The notes: a model not told the origin generated them from the sequence alone. Positions 9,110 through 17,859 are shown, counted from the stretch's first letter. The stretch is DNA of 64,000 bases from Streptomyces sp. TP-A0356 (GCF_001417775.1 NZ_BBZJ01000017.1:248001-312000); one strand, 5' to 3'. Numbers and translations are program-made.

Positions 9110-9922
9110 ATCATCCAAGAGTCCGAACAGTTCGAGCCAGAAGCCACCCGGCGCACGGCGGACGTCCGGGAGAGTTCCCGGGCCAACCGGGGCTGGTGGG
9201 ACCGGAACGCGGACGAGTACCAGATCGAGCACGGCACATTCCTCGGTGACAACCGTTTCGTGTGGGGTCCCGAGGGGCTGGACGAGGTCGAGGCGGAGCT
9301 GCTCGGCCCCACGGAGGACCTCAAGGGCCAGGACGTCCTGGAGATCGGCTCCGGCGCGGCGCAGTGCTCGCGCTGGCTGGCCGGACAGGGCGCGCGCCCG
9401 GTGGCACTGGACCTCTCCCACCGCCAGCTCCAGCACGCGCTGCGCATCGGCGGGGCCTTTCCCCTCGTCCAGGCCGACGCCGGTGCCCTGCCTTTCAAGG
9501 ACGCCTCATTCGACCTGGCGTGCTCCGCGTACGGGGCGCTGCCGTTCGTGGCGGACCCGGTCCTGGTTCTGCGCGAGGTGCGGCGGGTGCTGCGTCCCGG
9601 CGGCCGTTTCGTCTTCTCGGTGACCCATCCGATCCGCTGGGCGTTCCCGGACGAGCCCGGGCCCGAGGGGCTGTCGGTGTCGGCCTCGTACTTCGACCGC
9701 ACGCCCTATGTCGAGCAGGACGAGCGGGGCAGGGCTGTGTACGTGGAGCACCACCGGACGCTCGGCGACCGGGTGCGGGACATCGTCGCCTCCGGCTTCC
9801 GGCTCGTCGATCTGGTCGAGCCGGAGTGGCCCGCCTGGAACACGTCCGAGTGGGGCGGATGGTCGCCGCTGCGCGGCGGTCTGATCCCGGGGACGGCGAT
9901 CTTCGTGTGCGAGCGGGACTGA
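9110..9922 (+). CDS. Class I SAM-dependent methyltransferase with no canonical start codon
   Basis: The protein has a clear methyltransferase core: motif I VLEIGSGAAQCSRWL, then PVALDLSHRQL, PFKDASFDLACSAYG and the post-III LRPGGRFVFSV. Coding sequence also clearly extends upstream of the first in-frame GTG (9260), with RANRGWWDRNADEYQ and EHGTFLGD, a conserved N-terminal block in streptomycete homologues (from memory). Between the in-frame TGA at 9062 and 9260 there is no ATG, GTG or TTG. A GAGGGAG at 9100-9106 precedes ATC codons at 9110 and 9113, exactly where homologues begin, so initiation at ATC or a base error is inferred. With ATC 9110 the protein is about 270 residues. The methyl acceptor is unknown. 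Confidence 0.75.
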   Translation: MIQESEQFEPEATRRTADVRESSRANRGWWDRNADEYQIEHGTFLGDNRFVWGPEGLDEVEAELLGPTEDLKGQDVLEIGSGAAQCSRWLAGQGARPVALDLSHRQLQHALRIGGAFPLVQADAGALPFKDASFDLACSAYGALPFVADPVLVLREVRRVLRPGGRFVFSVTHPIRWAFPDEPGPEGLSVSASYFDRTPYVEQDERGRAVYVEHHRTLGDRVRDIVASGFRLVDLVEPEWPAWNTSEWGGWSPLRGGLIPGTAIFVCERD

Positions 9923-10439
9923 GGGGCCGTTCGGGCTTCGTGTACGGGGTGGCCCGGCCGAGCGGGCCGCTCGGGTCTCGCGGGCACGAGGGACCGGCTG
10001 ACGGGCCGTTCGCGCCACGTGGGCGCGTCGTGGGCGCCTCATGGGCACGTCGTAGGCGCGCCTAGGACCGAGGGGGTCGTACCGGCCCCGTACCCCCGCG
10101 GCGCCGAGCGGGTCTCACCGGCCCCGAACGCACGCCGGACCGAGCGGTTCGCTGCCGGTCTCGTAGGCGCGCGTGAGGCTGAGGGGGTCGTACCGGTCCG
10201 GTCTCGTAGGCGCGTGAGGCTGAGGGGGTCGTACCGGTCCGGTCTCGTAGGCGCGTGAGGCTGAGGGGTCGTACCGGTCCGGTCTCGTGGGCGCGTGGCG
10301 CCGAGGGGGCGTTCCGGCCAATCCTCGGCGTCGGTGGCCGGCCGCGTATGTCCGGCGCGCGGGCAGGGCAGGAACCGATGAGTCGACACGTCGCCCTCAA
10401 GGCTGCAGTCCTCAGTGCCAGGCGTTGGGGGGTACGCGC
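9923..10439. other. Intergenic region with degenerate tandem repeats
   Basis: This is 517 bp without a convincing gene. The left part (9923-10156) contains decayed copies of the same GTCGTA/GGCGCG/GAGGGGGTCGTACCGG words that form the clear array at 10157-10320. ORFs crossing it on either strand are repeat-driven and carry no recognisable domain. Confidence 0.7.
10157..10320. repeat. Tandem repeat, about 41-bp unit, four copies
   Basis: Units begin with GGTCTCGT at 10157, 10200, 10241 and 10281 (periods 43, 41 and 40). Each contains GGCGCG, GAGGCTGAGGGG and GTCGTACCGGTCC in order, and the last copy is diverged. Copies abut directly with no spacers, so this is not CRISPR. It lies 120 bp upstream of the zinc-ribbon membrane protein gene. 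Confidence 0.85.
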
Positions 10440-10766
10440 ATGCGCGTCTGCCCGGTCTGCCACCGCGGCGACAGGACCACGAGGCTCGGCGCGCACTGGA
10501 GGACGCTGTCGCCCCAGGCGCGGGCCGAGGCACCGCACCTCGCCCCTCCGGCGCTGGAGGACGAGCGGTGGGCGGCGCCGCTCGGGCTGCTGACCCTGGG
10601 CTGCGCGCTGGTCGTCTCCGATGCGTGGCTGGGGTTCGTCGGGCTGGCCGGGGGCGGCTTCTGGCTGGTGTCGCTGCGCGACAAGGTGGCCCAGGCTGCC
10701 AGTCGGCGGGCCGACTGGCACAGGAAGCGGCTCTGCCGACGGTGCCACCACGCCTTCCTCCCCTGA
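10440..10766 (+). CDS. Small membrane protein with paired CxxC zinc-ribbon motifs
   Basis: This 108-residue protein has CPVC at residues 4-7 and CRRCHH near the C-terminus (about 101-106). Together these could form one split zinc ribbon with both ends on the same side of the membrane. Two hydrophobic segments lie between (about residues 47-60 and 63-78). A GGGGGG ribosome site precedes ATG 10440. It ends 25 bp before the hrpB start codon on the same strand, so cotranscription is likely. I do not recognise the family. The hairpin topology with termini-paired cysteines suggests a cytoplasmic metal-binding or redox head (inference). Confidence 0.7.
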   Translation: MRVCPVCHRGDRTTRLGAHWRTLSPQARAEAPHLAPPALEDERWAAPLGLLTLGCALVVSDAWLGFVGLAGGGFWLVSLRDKVAQAASRRADWHRKRLCRRCHHAFLP

Positions 10767-10791
10767 CGGGACCGCCTGGAACACTGGTGCG

Positions 10792-13311
10792 GTGATCCGC
10801 CACGACGTCCTCGACCGCCTTCCCGTCCGCTCCGCCGTCCCCGCGCTGCGCGGCGCGCTGGAGGAGCACGGTGCCGCGGTGCTGTGCGCGCCGCCCGGCA
10901 CCGGCAAGACGACGCTCGTGCCGCTGGTGCTCGCCGGGCTCGTCGGGCTCGTCGGGGGTGGGCCGGCGCGCCACGTGGTCGTCGCCGAGCCGCGGCGGAT
11001 CGCCGCGCGGGCCGCGGCGCGGCGGATGGCCTGGCTACTGGGCGAGAGGCCCGGCGAGAGCGTCGGGTACACCGTGCGCGGGGAGCGGGTGATGAGGCGG
11101 CACGCGCGCGTGGAGGTCGTCACCACCGGGGTGCTGCTGCAGCGGCTGCAACGGGACCAGGAGTTGGCGGGCGTCGACGTGGTCGTGCTCGACGAGTGCC
11201 ACGAGCGGCACCTGGACGCCGACACGGTCGCCGCGTTCCTGCTCGACGTACGTCAGGCGCTGCGGCCCGAGCTGCGCCTGGTGGCGGCGTCCGCGACGAC
11301 GGACGCGGAGGGCTGGGCCGGGTTGCTGGGCGGGGCTCCCGTGGTCGAGGCGGAGGGCGTGTCGCATGCCGTGGAGGTGGTGTGGGCGCCGCCCGCTCGT
11401 CCCGTACGGCCGCCGCACGGGCTGCGCGTCGATCCGGCGCTGCTGGCGCATGTGGCGTCGGTGGTGCGGCGGGCGCTCGCCGAGTGCGAGGGGGACGTGC
11501 TGTGCTTCCTGCCCGGCGTCTCAGAGATCGCGCGCGTGGCGGGACAGCTGGGGGACCTGGGGGACGTCGAGGTGCTCCAGGTGCACGGGCGGGCTCCGGC
11601 GGCCGTGCAGGACGCGGTGCTGGCCCCCGGGACCGGTCGACGGGTGGTGCTGGCGACGGCCGTCGCCGAGTCGTCACTGACCGTGCCCGGGGTGCGGGTG
11701 GTCGTCGACTCCGGGCTGGCGCGGGAGCCTCGGGTGGACCATGCGCGCGGGCTGAGCGCGCTGACGACGGTACGGGCCTCGCAGGCGGCGGGACGGCAGC
11801 GCGCGGGCCGGGCCGGGCGTGAGGCACCGGGCCGGGTGTACCGCTGCTGGACGGAGACGGAGGACGCGCGGCTGCCCCGCTTCCCTGCGCCGGAGATCAG
11901 GCTGGCCGATCTGACGGCGTTCGCGCTGCAGGCGGCGTGCTGGGGCGACCCGGACGCGTCCGGGCTGGCGCTCCTGGACGCGCCTCCGGCCGGTGCGATG
12001 GCGGCCGCGCGGTCGGTCCTGGCGGCTGTCGGCGCGGTGGACCCGGCGGGCAGGGCCACGGAACGGGGCGTACGGATGTCCCGGCTGGGTCTGCATCCGC
12101 GGCTGGCCCGGGCCCTGCTGGACGCGGGCGGGGAGGTCGGCGCGGACCGGGCCGCCGAGGTGGTCGCCCTGCTGAGCGAGGAGCCGCCGCGGGAGTACGG
12201 GGACGACCTGGCGGCGGCGTGGCGGGCGGCCCGGCGCGGGGGCGACGCGTACGCGGCCCGCTGGCGGGACGAGGCGCGTCGGCTGCGGTCCGCGGTCGGA
12301 GACCCCTCCGGCAGCACGGCGAGGCCGGCGCATGCGCAGGACGATCAAGTGGCCGGTCTCGTCGCCGCCCTGGCCTTCCCCGAGCGGCTCGCGCGGGCCG
12401 ACGGCGGTTCGTACCTCATGGTGAACGGCACGCGGGCCGAGCCGGGGGACGGATCGAGGCTGCGCGGTGCCCCGTGGCTCGCGGTCGCCGTCGCCGACCG
12501 GCCCGTCGGAGCCGGGCACGCGCGCGTGAGGCTCGCCGCCGTGGTGGACGAGGACGTGGCGCGGCGGTCGGCCGCCGCGCTGCGTGCCGAGGGGGACGAG
12601 GTCCACTGGGCCGGAGGGGAGGTCGTCGCCCGGGGCGTCGAGCGGCTCGGGGCCGTCGAGCTGGCGGTCCGGCCGCTGCGGGACCCCGCCCCCGGTCTCG
12701 TACGGGAAGCCCTGCTGGAAGGGCTGAGGGAGGAGGGGTTCGGTCTGCTGCGGTGGTCCCCGGAGGCCCGCGTCCTGCGCCGGCGGCTGGCCTTTCTGCG
12801 GCTGCACCTGGGTGAGCCCTGGCCGGACGTCTCCGACGACGCGCTCCACGCGCGCGTGGACGAGTGGCTGGAGCCCGAGCTGGGCCGTGCCCGGCGGCGC
12901 GCCGACCTGGCGCGGATCGACGCCGGGCAGGCCCTCGCCCGGCTGCTGCCGTGGTCCACCGGGGACGCCGCTCGCCTCGACGACCTGGCTCCCGAGCGGA
13001 TCGCCGTGCCGAGTGGGTCCAGGGTCCGGATCGACTATGCCGACCCCGAGCGGCCCGTCCTCGCCGTCAAGCTGCAGGAGATGTTCGGGCTCCAGGAGTC
13101 GCCCGAGATCGCCGGTGTACCCGTGCTCGTGCATCTGCTCTCCCCGGCCGGGCGGCCCGCCGCCGTCACCGCCGATCTCGGCTCCTTCTGGCGGGACGGC
13201 TACCGGGCCGTGCGGGCCGAGCTGCGGGGCCGCTACCCCAAGCACCCCTGGCCCGAGGACCCGGCCGGTGCCGAGCCGACCCGGCACACGAACGCGCGGC
13301 TCAGGCGGTGA
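10792..13311 (+). CDS. hrpB: ATP-dependent RNA helicase HrpB (DEAH/RHA type)
   Basis: This 839-residue superfamily 2 helicase has Walker A APPGTGKTT at about residues 33-41, motif II DECHERH at 134-140 (DECH variant of DEAH), motif III region S-A-T, a helicase C region with V-L-A-T-A-V-A-E-S-S-L-T and the arginine-finger block QRAGRAGREAPGRVYR. The rest is the HA2/OB region and the HrpB-specific C-terminal domain, including W-R-D-G-Y near the end. GTG 10792 gives the usual start; an open frame upstream lies inside the preceding gene in another frame. HrpB's cellular role is poorly defined (mRNA processing or ribosome-related). It overlaps the convergent DUF3068 gene by 11 bp. Confidence 0.93.
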   Translation: MIRHDVLDRLPVRSAVPALRGALEEHGAAVLCAPPGTGKTTLVPLVLAGLVGLVGGGPARHVVVAEPRRIAARAAARRMAWLLGERPGESVGYTVRGERVMRRHARVEVVTTGVLLQRLQRDQELAGVDVVVLDECHERHLDADTVAAFLLDVRQALRPELRLVAASATTDAEGWAGLLGGAPVVEAEGVSHAVEVVWAPPARPVRPPHGLRVDPALLAHVASVVRRALAECEGDVLCFLPGVSEIARVAGQLGDLGDVEVLQVHGRAPAAVQDAVLAPGTGRRVVLATAVAESSLTVPGVRVVVDSGLAREPRVDHARGLSALTTVRASQAAGRQRAGRAGREAPGRVYRCWTETEDARLPRFPAPEIRLADLTAFALQAACWGDPDASGLALLDAPPAGAMAAARSVLAAVGAVDPAGRATERGVRMSRLGLHPRLARALLDAGGEVGADRAAEVVALLSEEPPREYGDDLAAAWRAARRGGDAYAARWRDEARRLRSAVGDPSGSTARPAHAQDDQVAGLVAALAFPERLARADGGSYLMVNGTRAEPGDGSRLRGAPWLAVAVADRPVGAGHARVRLAAVVDEDVARRSAAALRAEGDEVHWAGGEVVARGVERLGAVELAVRPLRDPAPGLVREALLEGLREEGFGLLRWSPEARVLRRRLAFLRLHLGEPWPDVSDDALHARVDEWLEPELGRARRRADLARIDAGQALARLLPWSTGDAARLDDLAPERIAVPSGSRVRIDYADPERPVLAVKLQEMFGLQESPEIAGVPVLVHLLSPAGRPAAVTADLGSFWRDGYRAVRAELRGRYPKHPWPEDPAGAEPTRHTNARLRR

Positions 13312-14293
13312 CCGCCTCCGGCTCCACCTCCTCGCCGGCCGCCGGATCGTCCGGGCGGCGCCCCCGCACCTCCAGACAGAGGGAGAGCGACAGCAGACAG
13401 ACGCCGAGGAAGAGGAAGCCCCACGGCAGAGTGGACGTCAGCAGCTGGATCAGCAGGCGGTTGTGCTTGACGAGGGCGACCGTGGACCTGATGTAGTCCT
13501 CCCGCATCTTCACGTGCCCCGCGAACGCCGTGACCTTGTCGCGGCCCCCCAGGAGCGTGCCGCCGCGCAGCTCCTCCTGGTGGATCTCCTCGCCGTAGAC
13601 GGGCGCTCCGGTCAGGGGCTCCACCCAGAACTTGCGGACCGTGGTGTACCAGCGGGTGGTGCCGGTCTTCGCGACCGACTCGGGGGTGATGCCCTGCACG
13701 GGCATGGTCCGGGGGAAGGGGACCTTGGTCCAGGGGATGTTCTGTTCGAAGTAGTAGACCTTCACCCCCCGGAAGTCCTGGGTGCCCCTGTAGTGGATGG
13801 GGGCCGTGACGCGCGCCTGCGCGTCGAAGTACTCGTAGTCCCGCTTCTCCGTCAGGAACGGCCACTTGAACTCGATGCCGTCGCGCCGGACGGGGTCGCC
13901 GTCGACCATCTCGCCGGTGGCATGGACGGGTTCCTGGCTGTGCGCGTCGAAGATGTAGCGCTCGGGGATGCGGGACACCATCTTGCCGTCGGGGCCCTGC
14001 ACATAGGAGAGGCCGTCCCAGACCACCACATCACGGCCGGCCGTCTTCTCGATCCTCTTCGCGGCCTCCACGTTGCCCTTCAGGGTCTGCACGATGGTGA
14101 CCTGGGGGACCGTGCGGGACTTCATGGTGCCGTAGTCGAGGAGGTTGGCGTTCCGCGCCTGCAGGACCATGTCCTGATACTGGTTCGCGGGGACCTTGGC
14201 CAGGCGGGGGAAGGCGTACCAGCGCGTCAGCGGGGACAGCGCCGTGAAGAACACGGCGAAGGCGAGCAGGATCAGGCCGGCCCTGCGGCGCAT
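13301..14293 (-). CDS. DUF3068 family membrane protein
   Basis: A 330-residue protein with an N-terminal helix (about residues 5-24), a large beta-rich extracytoplasmic domain, and a second helix near the C-terminus (about 288-307) followed by a short acidic cytoplasmic tail. The layout, and segments such as SYVFD-like E-R-Y-I-F-D-A-H-S-Q-E-P, G-I-E-F-K-W-P-F-L-T-E-K-R-D-Y and YYFEQNIPWTKVPFP, match DUF3068 of mycolata and streptomycetes. Function is unknown; related actinobacterial proteins are linked to the cell envelope. An ATG start is used. It converges on hrpB with an 11-bp overlap and is followed upstream by the 44-residue SPW_0924-like gene on the same strand. Confidence 0.8.
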   Translation of the reverse strand: MRRRAGLILLAFAVFFTALSPLTRWYAFPRLAKVPANQYQDMVLQARNANLLDYGTMKSRTVPQVTIVQTLKGNVEAAKRIEKTAGRDVVVWDGLSYVQGPDGKMVSRIPERYIFDAHSQEPVHATGEMVDGDPVRRDGIEFKWPFLTEKRDYEYFDAQARVTAPIHYRGTQDFRGVKVYYFEQNIPWTKVPFPRTMPVQGITPESVAKTGTTRWYTTVRKFWVEPLTGAPVYGEEIHQEELRGGTLLGGRDKVTAFAGHVKMREDYIRSTVALVKHNRLLIQLLTSTLPWGFLFLGVCLLSLSLCLEVRGRRPDDPAAGEEVEPEAVTA

Positions 14294-14327
14294 CTCGGCC
14301 TCCCTCCCGGACGGACGGCTCGTAGGG

Positions 14328-14462
14328 TCACGGGTGCGTGGGCACCGTCGTCAGCAGCGGTTTCGGTGAGGTGCCACCGGACGGCGAGCCCATGGCCGTC
14401 ATGGTGAACACCAGGGCGAGCGCCGCGACGAGACCGATCACGGCGGCGACGAGGGCACGCAT
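14328..14462 (-). CDS. Small membrane peptide, SPW_0924-like
   Basis: A 44-residue reading frame starting MRALVAAVIGLVAALALVF and ending in a P-K-P-L-L-T-T-V-P-T-H-P tail. It has one membrane helix at residues 3-24 and a strong GGGAGG ribosome site 5 nt before the ATG. It resembles, from memory, the SPW_0924 family of tiny streptomycete proteins of unknown function that sit beside DUF3068 genes. It reads in the same direction as the DUF3068 gene, 34 bp upstream of it, so the two probably form a small operon. Confidence 0.7.
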   Translation of the reverse strand: MRALVAAVIGLVAALALVFTMTAMGSPSGGTSPKPLLTTVPTHP

Positions 14463-14553
14463 GCGGGCCTCCCGGAGCCGGAGCTGATGTGTCGTCAGGT
14501 CCGGCACCGTAGCAACGGGCGCGCGAGATGAGAACAGTCGCGCGTACGACGGC

Positions 14554-14580
14554 GGCGCCCCTCCGCGGTGGAGGGGCGCC
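14554..14580 (-). terminator. Hairpin terminator after the lytic transglycosylase gene
   Basis: A perfect 11-bp stem (GGCGCCCCTCC at 14554-14564 with its complement at 14570-14580) and a 5-nt loop lie about 28 bp downstream of the stop codon at 14608. Confidence 0.8.
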
Positions 14581-14607
14581 GTGGTCGTACGCGGGCCTGC
14601 CGCGGCC

Positions 14608-16332
14608 CTACGCGCTGGGACTGGGGCTGGGGCTGGGGCTCGCCGGTGAGGTGGCCGCCGCGACCTTCAGTTCGATCGTCAGGGTGGCGCCGCCCGCGGT
14701 GCTGATGCGCAGCAGGAACGTGCCGGTCGTGTCGTCGGCGTACAGCTTCGGGAGCTTCAGCAGGCCCTTGGCGTCGGTCGTGAGACCCGTGAGTGTGCGT
14801 ACGGGCTTGCCGTCCGCGTCCTTGAAGTAGGGGCCCTTGTCGTTCACGGCCGGGTCGTCGGCCGACTTGACGAGGGTCGCGGTGGCCGCGACACCGTCCG
14901 CGACGGCGCCCTTGTACACGGCCTTCACCTCGACCTGGTCGGCGAACTCGCCGCCCGGAGTGCAGGTCAGGGGGGTGTCGCTGGTGCGGGCAAGGGTGTC
15001 GGCCTGGCGTTCGGTGACAGTGGCCGGGTAGTCCAGGCCGGTGACCGTACGGCCCACGACGAGGGCCCGGATCTTGAAGTCCCCGGTCTTCTGGCCGGCG
15101 ACCAGCGCGGGCGCCGTGGCCTTGCCCGCAGCATCGGTGACGACGGTCGCCACGGTTTCGCCGCCCGTGAAGGTGGCGTCCGTACCGCCGGTGATCATGA
15201 ACCGCACGCGGACCTTCGGCACGGCCTTGCCGTCCTTGGTCACGGCCGTCACCACGATCTTCTGGGCGAATGTGTCGCCCGTCCGGGCCGACAGGTTGGC
15301 GGTGCCGCCGTCCGCCAGGTGGTCCACCGTGTCCGTGGGCGTGGGCGTGGGCGGAGGGGTCGTCGTGCCGGGCGTCGGCGGGGTCGGGCCGGGGCTGGTG
15401 GTACCGCCGCCCTCCGGCTTGTGGGTGCCGGGCTTCTGGGTCGTCGGCGGTGTCGGGGTGGGAGTCGGGTTCGCGCCGGAGTTGTCGTCGCTGCGGTGCG
15501 AGGGCGGCGTGCCCGTGCCGTTCGGGATCGAGTGGGTGCCCTTGCGGTAGTACTCGTACCAGGACAGAACGGTGTTCAGATAGTCCTGCGAGTTGTTGTA
15601 GCCGAGGATCGCCGCGTTCATGTCGGCCTGGACCGACAGGTCCCGGTCGGAACGGCAGAGGTAGTAGCCGGCGGCGAGGGCGGCGTCATAGACGTTGTTG
15701 GGGTCCTTGACGCCGTCGCCGTTGCCGTCTCGGCCCGCCCACGCCCAGGTGGACGGGATGAACTGCATGGGGCCGACCGCTCGGTCGTAGGTGGTGTCGC
15801 CGTCGTAGAGACCGTGGTCGGTGTCCTTGATCGCCGCGAAGCCGTTGCCGTTGAGGACCGGGCCGAGGATCTTCGAGTACGTCGTGCCGTGCGCGTCGAC
15901 CTGGCCGCCGCCGGCCTGGCCCGACTCGACCTGGCCGATGGCGGCGAGGAGTTGCCAGGGCAGGTTGCAGCCCGGCTTGGACTGCCGGAGTTCGGCCGCG
16001 GCCTTCGTGTAGGCGTCGAGGACGGTGGCGGGAATGCCCGCCTGCCCCGTGCCGGGGGCGCCGGTGGTGGGGCCGGCACTCGGGCCGGACGACTCGGTGG
16101 GGCTGTTGAGCGGCGGGAGGTCGGTGTAGTAGCCGCTGTTGCCGGTGGCGGTGTCGCCACCGTTGCCGTTGGCGGTGGCGTCGGGCGTGGCCTGGGCACC
16201 GGTGGTCTGTCCGCCCTGGTCGTCGCCGGTCGTCCCCGGAGGCTGGGACGCGGTCAGAGCAGCGACCGCGGCCGCGGCCACAGCGGTGGTTGCCGCTCCC
16301 TTGCGCAACCTCCTGCCGAAATGCGCCGCCAT
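14608..16332 (-). CDS. Secreted lytic murein transglycosylase with C-terminal Ig-like region
   Basis: This 574-residue exported protein has a basic N-terminus and hydrophobic core (residues 10-30, signal-peptide-like), then a Gly/Thr/Pro-rich linker to about residue 98. The SLT-type catalytic domain spans about 100-270: LLAAIGQVESGQ with catalytic Glu136, then VGPMQFIPSTWAWAGRDGNGDG and AALAAGYYLCRSDRDLS. A Thr/Pro-rich linker and an invasin/Big-like beta region of about 240 residues follow, with repeated 'K-V-R-V-R-F', 'A-T-L-V-K' strands. The protein would cleave peptidoglycan glycan strands outside the membrane. A GGGAGGGA ribosome site precedes the ATG. The C-terminal domains may anchor it to the wall or a partner (inference). 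Confidence 0.88.
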   Translation of the reverse strand: MAAHFGRRLRKGAATTAVAAAAVAALTASQPPGTTGDDQGGQTTGAQATPDATANGNGGDTATGNSGYYTDLPPLNSPTESSGPSAGPTTGAPGTGQAGIPATVLDAYTKAAAELRQSKPGCNLPWQLLAAIGQVESGQAGGGQVDAHGTTYSKILGPVLNGNGFAAIKDTDHGLYDGDTTYDRAVGPMQFIPSTWAWAGRDGNGDGVKDPNNVYDAALAAGYYLCRSDRDLSVQADMNAAILGYNNSQDYLNTVLSWYEYYRKGTHSIPNGTGTPPSHRSDDNSGANPTPTPTPPTTQKPGTHKPEGGGTTSPGPTPPTPGTTTPPPTPTPTDTVDHLADGGTANLSARTGDTFAQKIVVTAVTKDGKAVPKVRVRFMITGGTDATFTGGETVATVVTDAAGKATAPALVAGQKTGDFKIRALVVGRTVTGLDYPATVTERQADTLARTSDTPLTCTPGGEFADQVEVKAVYKGAVADGVAATATLVKSADDPAVNDKGPYFKDADGKPVRTLTGLTTDAKGLLKLPKLYADDTTGTFLLRISTAGGATLTIELKVAAATSPASPSPSPSPSA

Positions 16333-16604
16333 TGAGTGAGTCCCTCCCGTGGACGACCCTGTATGTGCTGTTGTGGTGCCACTTGTGTTGGACCACGCGC
16401 CCCGGCGTGGCGACCAGGTGACCCTACGACAACTTCCATCGCCCCGGCACCCGTTGGTGCCCGATTTTCACCAGTTGGTCATACACGCTTCGGCTGGACG
16501 CAGAAGCCGCGCGGTTCGCCTCACCTGTTTCATGCGTCCCTCATACTGGACGTCTGCGATCGCCGGGTGGTTGTGCCCGGACAGCGACTGCCGCGGGAGC
16601 CGAT

Positions 16605-17459
16605 GTGCCGTTCACCCTCAGCCATGCCGCGGCCGTACTGCCCGCCGTGCGCGGGGACGGGTCGGGGCGCGGGCGGCTGGTGCCCGCGGTCCTCGTCGCG
16701 GGGTCGTTCGCGCCCGACATGACCTATTTCGCGGCGAGCGCGGCGTCCCGGGCGATGGCCTTCGGTGCCGTCACCCACTCGCTCGCCGGGGTCTTCACGG
16801 TCGACGTACTCATCGCATGGGCCCTGGTCGGCGTGTGGCTGGTGCTGCGGGAGCCGCTGGTGGCGCTGCTGCCGCGGGCGGGACAGGGTCGGGTGGCGGC
16901 CCTGGTGCGTTGTGGCACGCCACGGCGGGAAGTCTCGCTTCCGCTGGTCTCCCGGTGGTACGTGTCGGCGGTGCTGGGCGCGCTGACGCATGTCGTGTGG
17001 GACGCGTTCACACATCTGGACCGGTGGGGGGTGCGGGTGTTCCCGGTGCTCAAGCGGCAGCTGCCGGGTGCCCCGCTGTACACGTATCTGCAGTACGGGA
17101 GTTCGGCGGTGGCGGCCGTGGTGATCGCGCTGTTCGTGGCGGTTCTGCTGCGGCGGATGCCGGCCGGTTCCGCCGCGGTGGCGCGGGTGCCGGTGCTGTC
17201 GTGGGCCGACCGTTGGCTGGCGGGGGCGATGATCGGCGGCTGCGCGGCGGCGGGGGCGGTGCAGCGGGCGTCGCGCTGGTGGGCCTACTGGGGGACGATC
17301 GCGAAGCCGTGGGATGTGATCCCGCCGGTCTGCTTCGGCGCCGGTGCCGGTCTCGTGCTCGGGCTGACGCTGTACGCGGCCGGTGTCAGGGCGTGGCGTC
17401 CGGCGGTGGCCGATCCGGCATGCGCTTGTATGGAACCGAGCCGGTCCGCGTCCCGCTGA
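16605..17459 (+). CDS. DUF4184 family integral membrane protein
   Basis: A 284-residue protein beginning MPFTLSHAAAVLP, the diagnostic start of DUF4184, with a GTG start and a GGGAG ribosome site. About six to seven hydrophobic segments are visible, with conserved S-F-A-P-D-M and H-S-L-A-G near the second and third, and H-V-V-W-D-A-F-T-H in the middle. The His/Asp pattern recalls membrane-bound metal-dependent hydrolases, to which DUF4184 and YdjM/LexA-binding-like proteins are distantly compared; activity is unproven. The 3' end overlaps the weakly supported reverse-strand hypothetical gene by 74 bp. Confidence 0.85.
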   Translation: MPFTLSHAAAVLPAVRGDGSGRGRLVPAVLVAGSFAPDMTYFAASAASRAMAFGAVTHSLAGVFTVDVLIAWALVGVWLVLREPLVALLPRAGQGRVAALVRCGTPRREVSLPLVSRWYVSAVLGALTHVVWDAFTHLDRWGVRVFPVLKRQLPGAPLYTYLQYGSSAVAAVVIALFVAVLLRRMPAGSAAVARVPVLSWADRWLAGAMIGGCAAAGAVQRASRWWAYWGTIAKPWDVIPPVCFGAGAGLVLGLTLYAAGVRAWRPAVADPACACMEPSRSASR

Positions 17460-17859
17460 CGGGCTCCGCGGGGCGGGTCAGGAAACGGGGGCGGTGGCGG
17501 GCGGCGAGTCCGCTGAGCAGTTCCCGGGCCAGGGTGAGCGCGGCGTGGAGCCGTGCGGTCGCCTCGGCGCCCGTGGGGTCCTCCTGGCGGTGTCCGGCGA
17601 GGGCGCAGGACGGGCCGGAGCGGCGCGGCAGGAGCAGGGGGAGGGGGAGGGAGCGGAGGCGGGAGGCCACCGCGGTGGTGACGCTCCGGATGTCCCGGGC
17701 CACGCGGACGGCGAGCGCGGAGGTGCGCACGGGGAGGGACGCGGCGGCCAGACGGGCGGTGCTCGCGCCGAGCGCGTGGGCCGGCAGCGGGGGAAGCAGC
17801 CCGGCGAGCACGACGGCCGCGCGGGTTGCCGTGCGGCGCGTGAGCGGACCTATACCCAT
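17386..17859 (-). CDS. Hypothetical protein (weak support)
   Basis: A 157-residue reading frame with an N-terminal hydrophobic stretch (about residues 14-30, A-V-V-L-A-G-L-L-P-P), an Ala/Arg/Leu-rich amphipathic middle and a Pro-rich end. I recognise no family. It overlaps the DUF4184 gene tail-to-tail by 74 bp and has a weak ribosome site, so it may be a spurious ORF. The frame stays open upstream through the minisatellite to 18453, but units of 18 bp never interrupt a frame, so that is not evidence of coding. Confidence 0.35.
   Translation of the reverse strand: MGIGPLTRRTATRAAVVLAGLLPPLPAHALGASTARLAAASLPVRTSALAVRVARDIRSVTTAVASRLRSLPLPLLLPRRSGPSCALAGHRQEDPTGAEATARLHAALTLARELLSGLAARHRPRFLTRPAEPVSGTRTGSVPYKRMPDRPPPDATP

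Noticed and set aside
10157..10320. CRISPR array from the 41-bp units
   Set aside because: The whole period is repeated, so there are no variable spacers, and only four copies exist without cas genes.
16333..16604. c-di-AMP (ydaO) riboswitch upstream of the lytic transglycosylase gene
   Set aside because: Such elements precede some streptomycete cell-wall hydrolase genes, but I could not find the conserved ydaO sequence blocks on the minus strand here.
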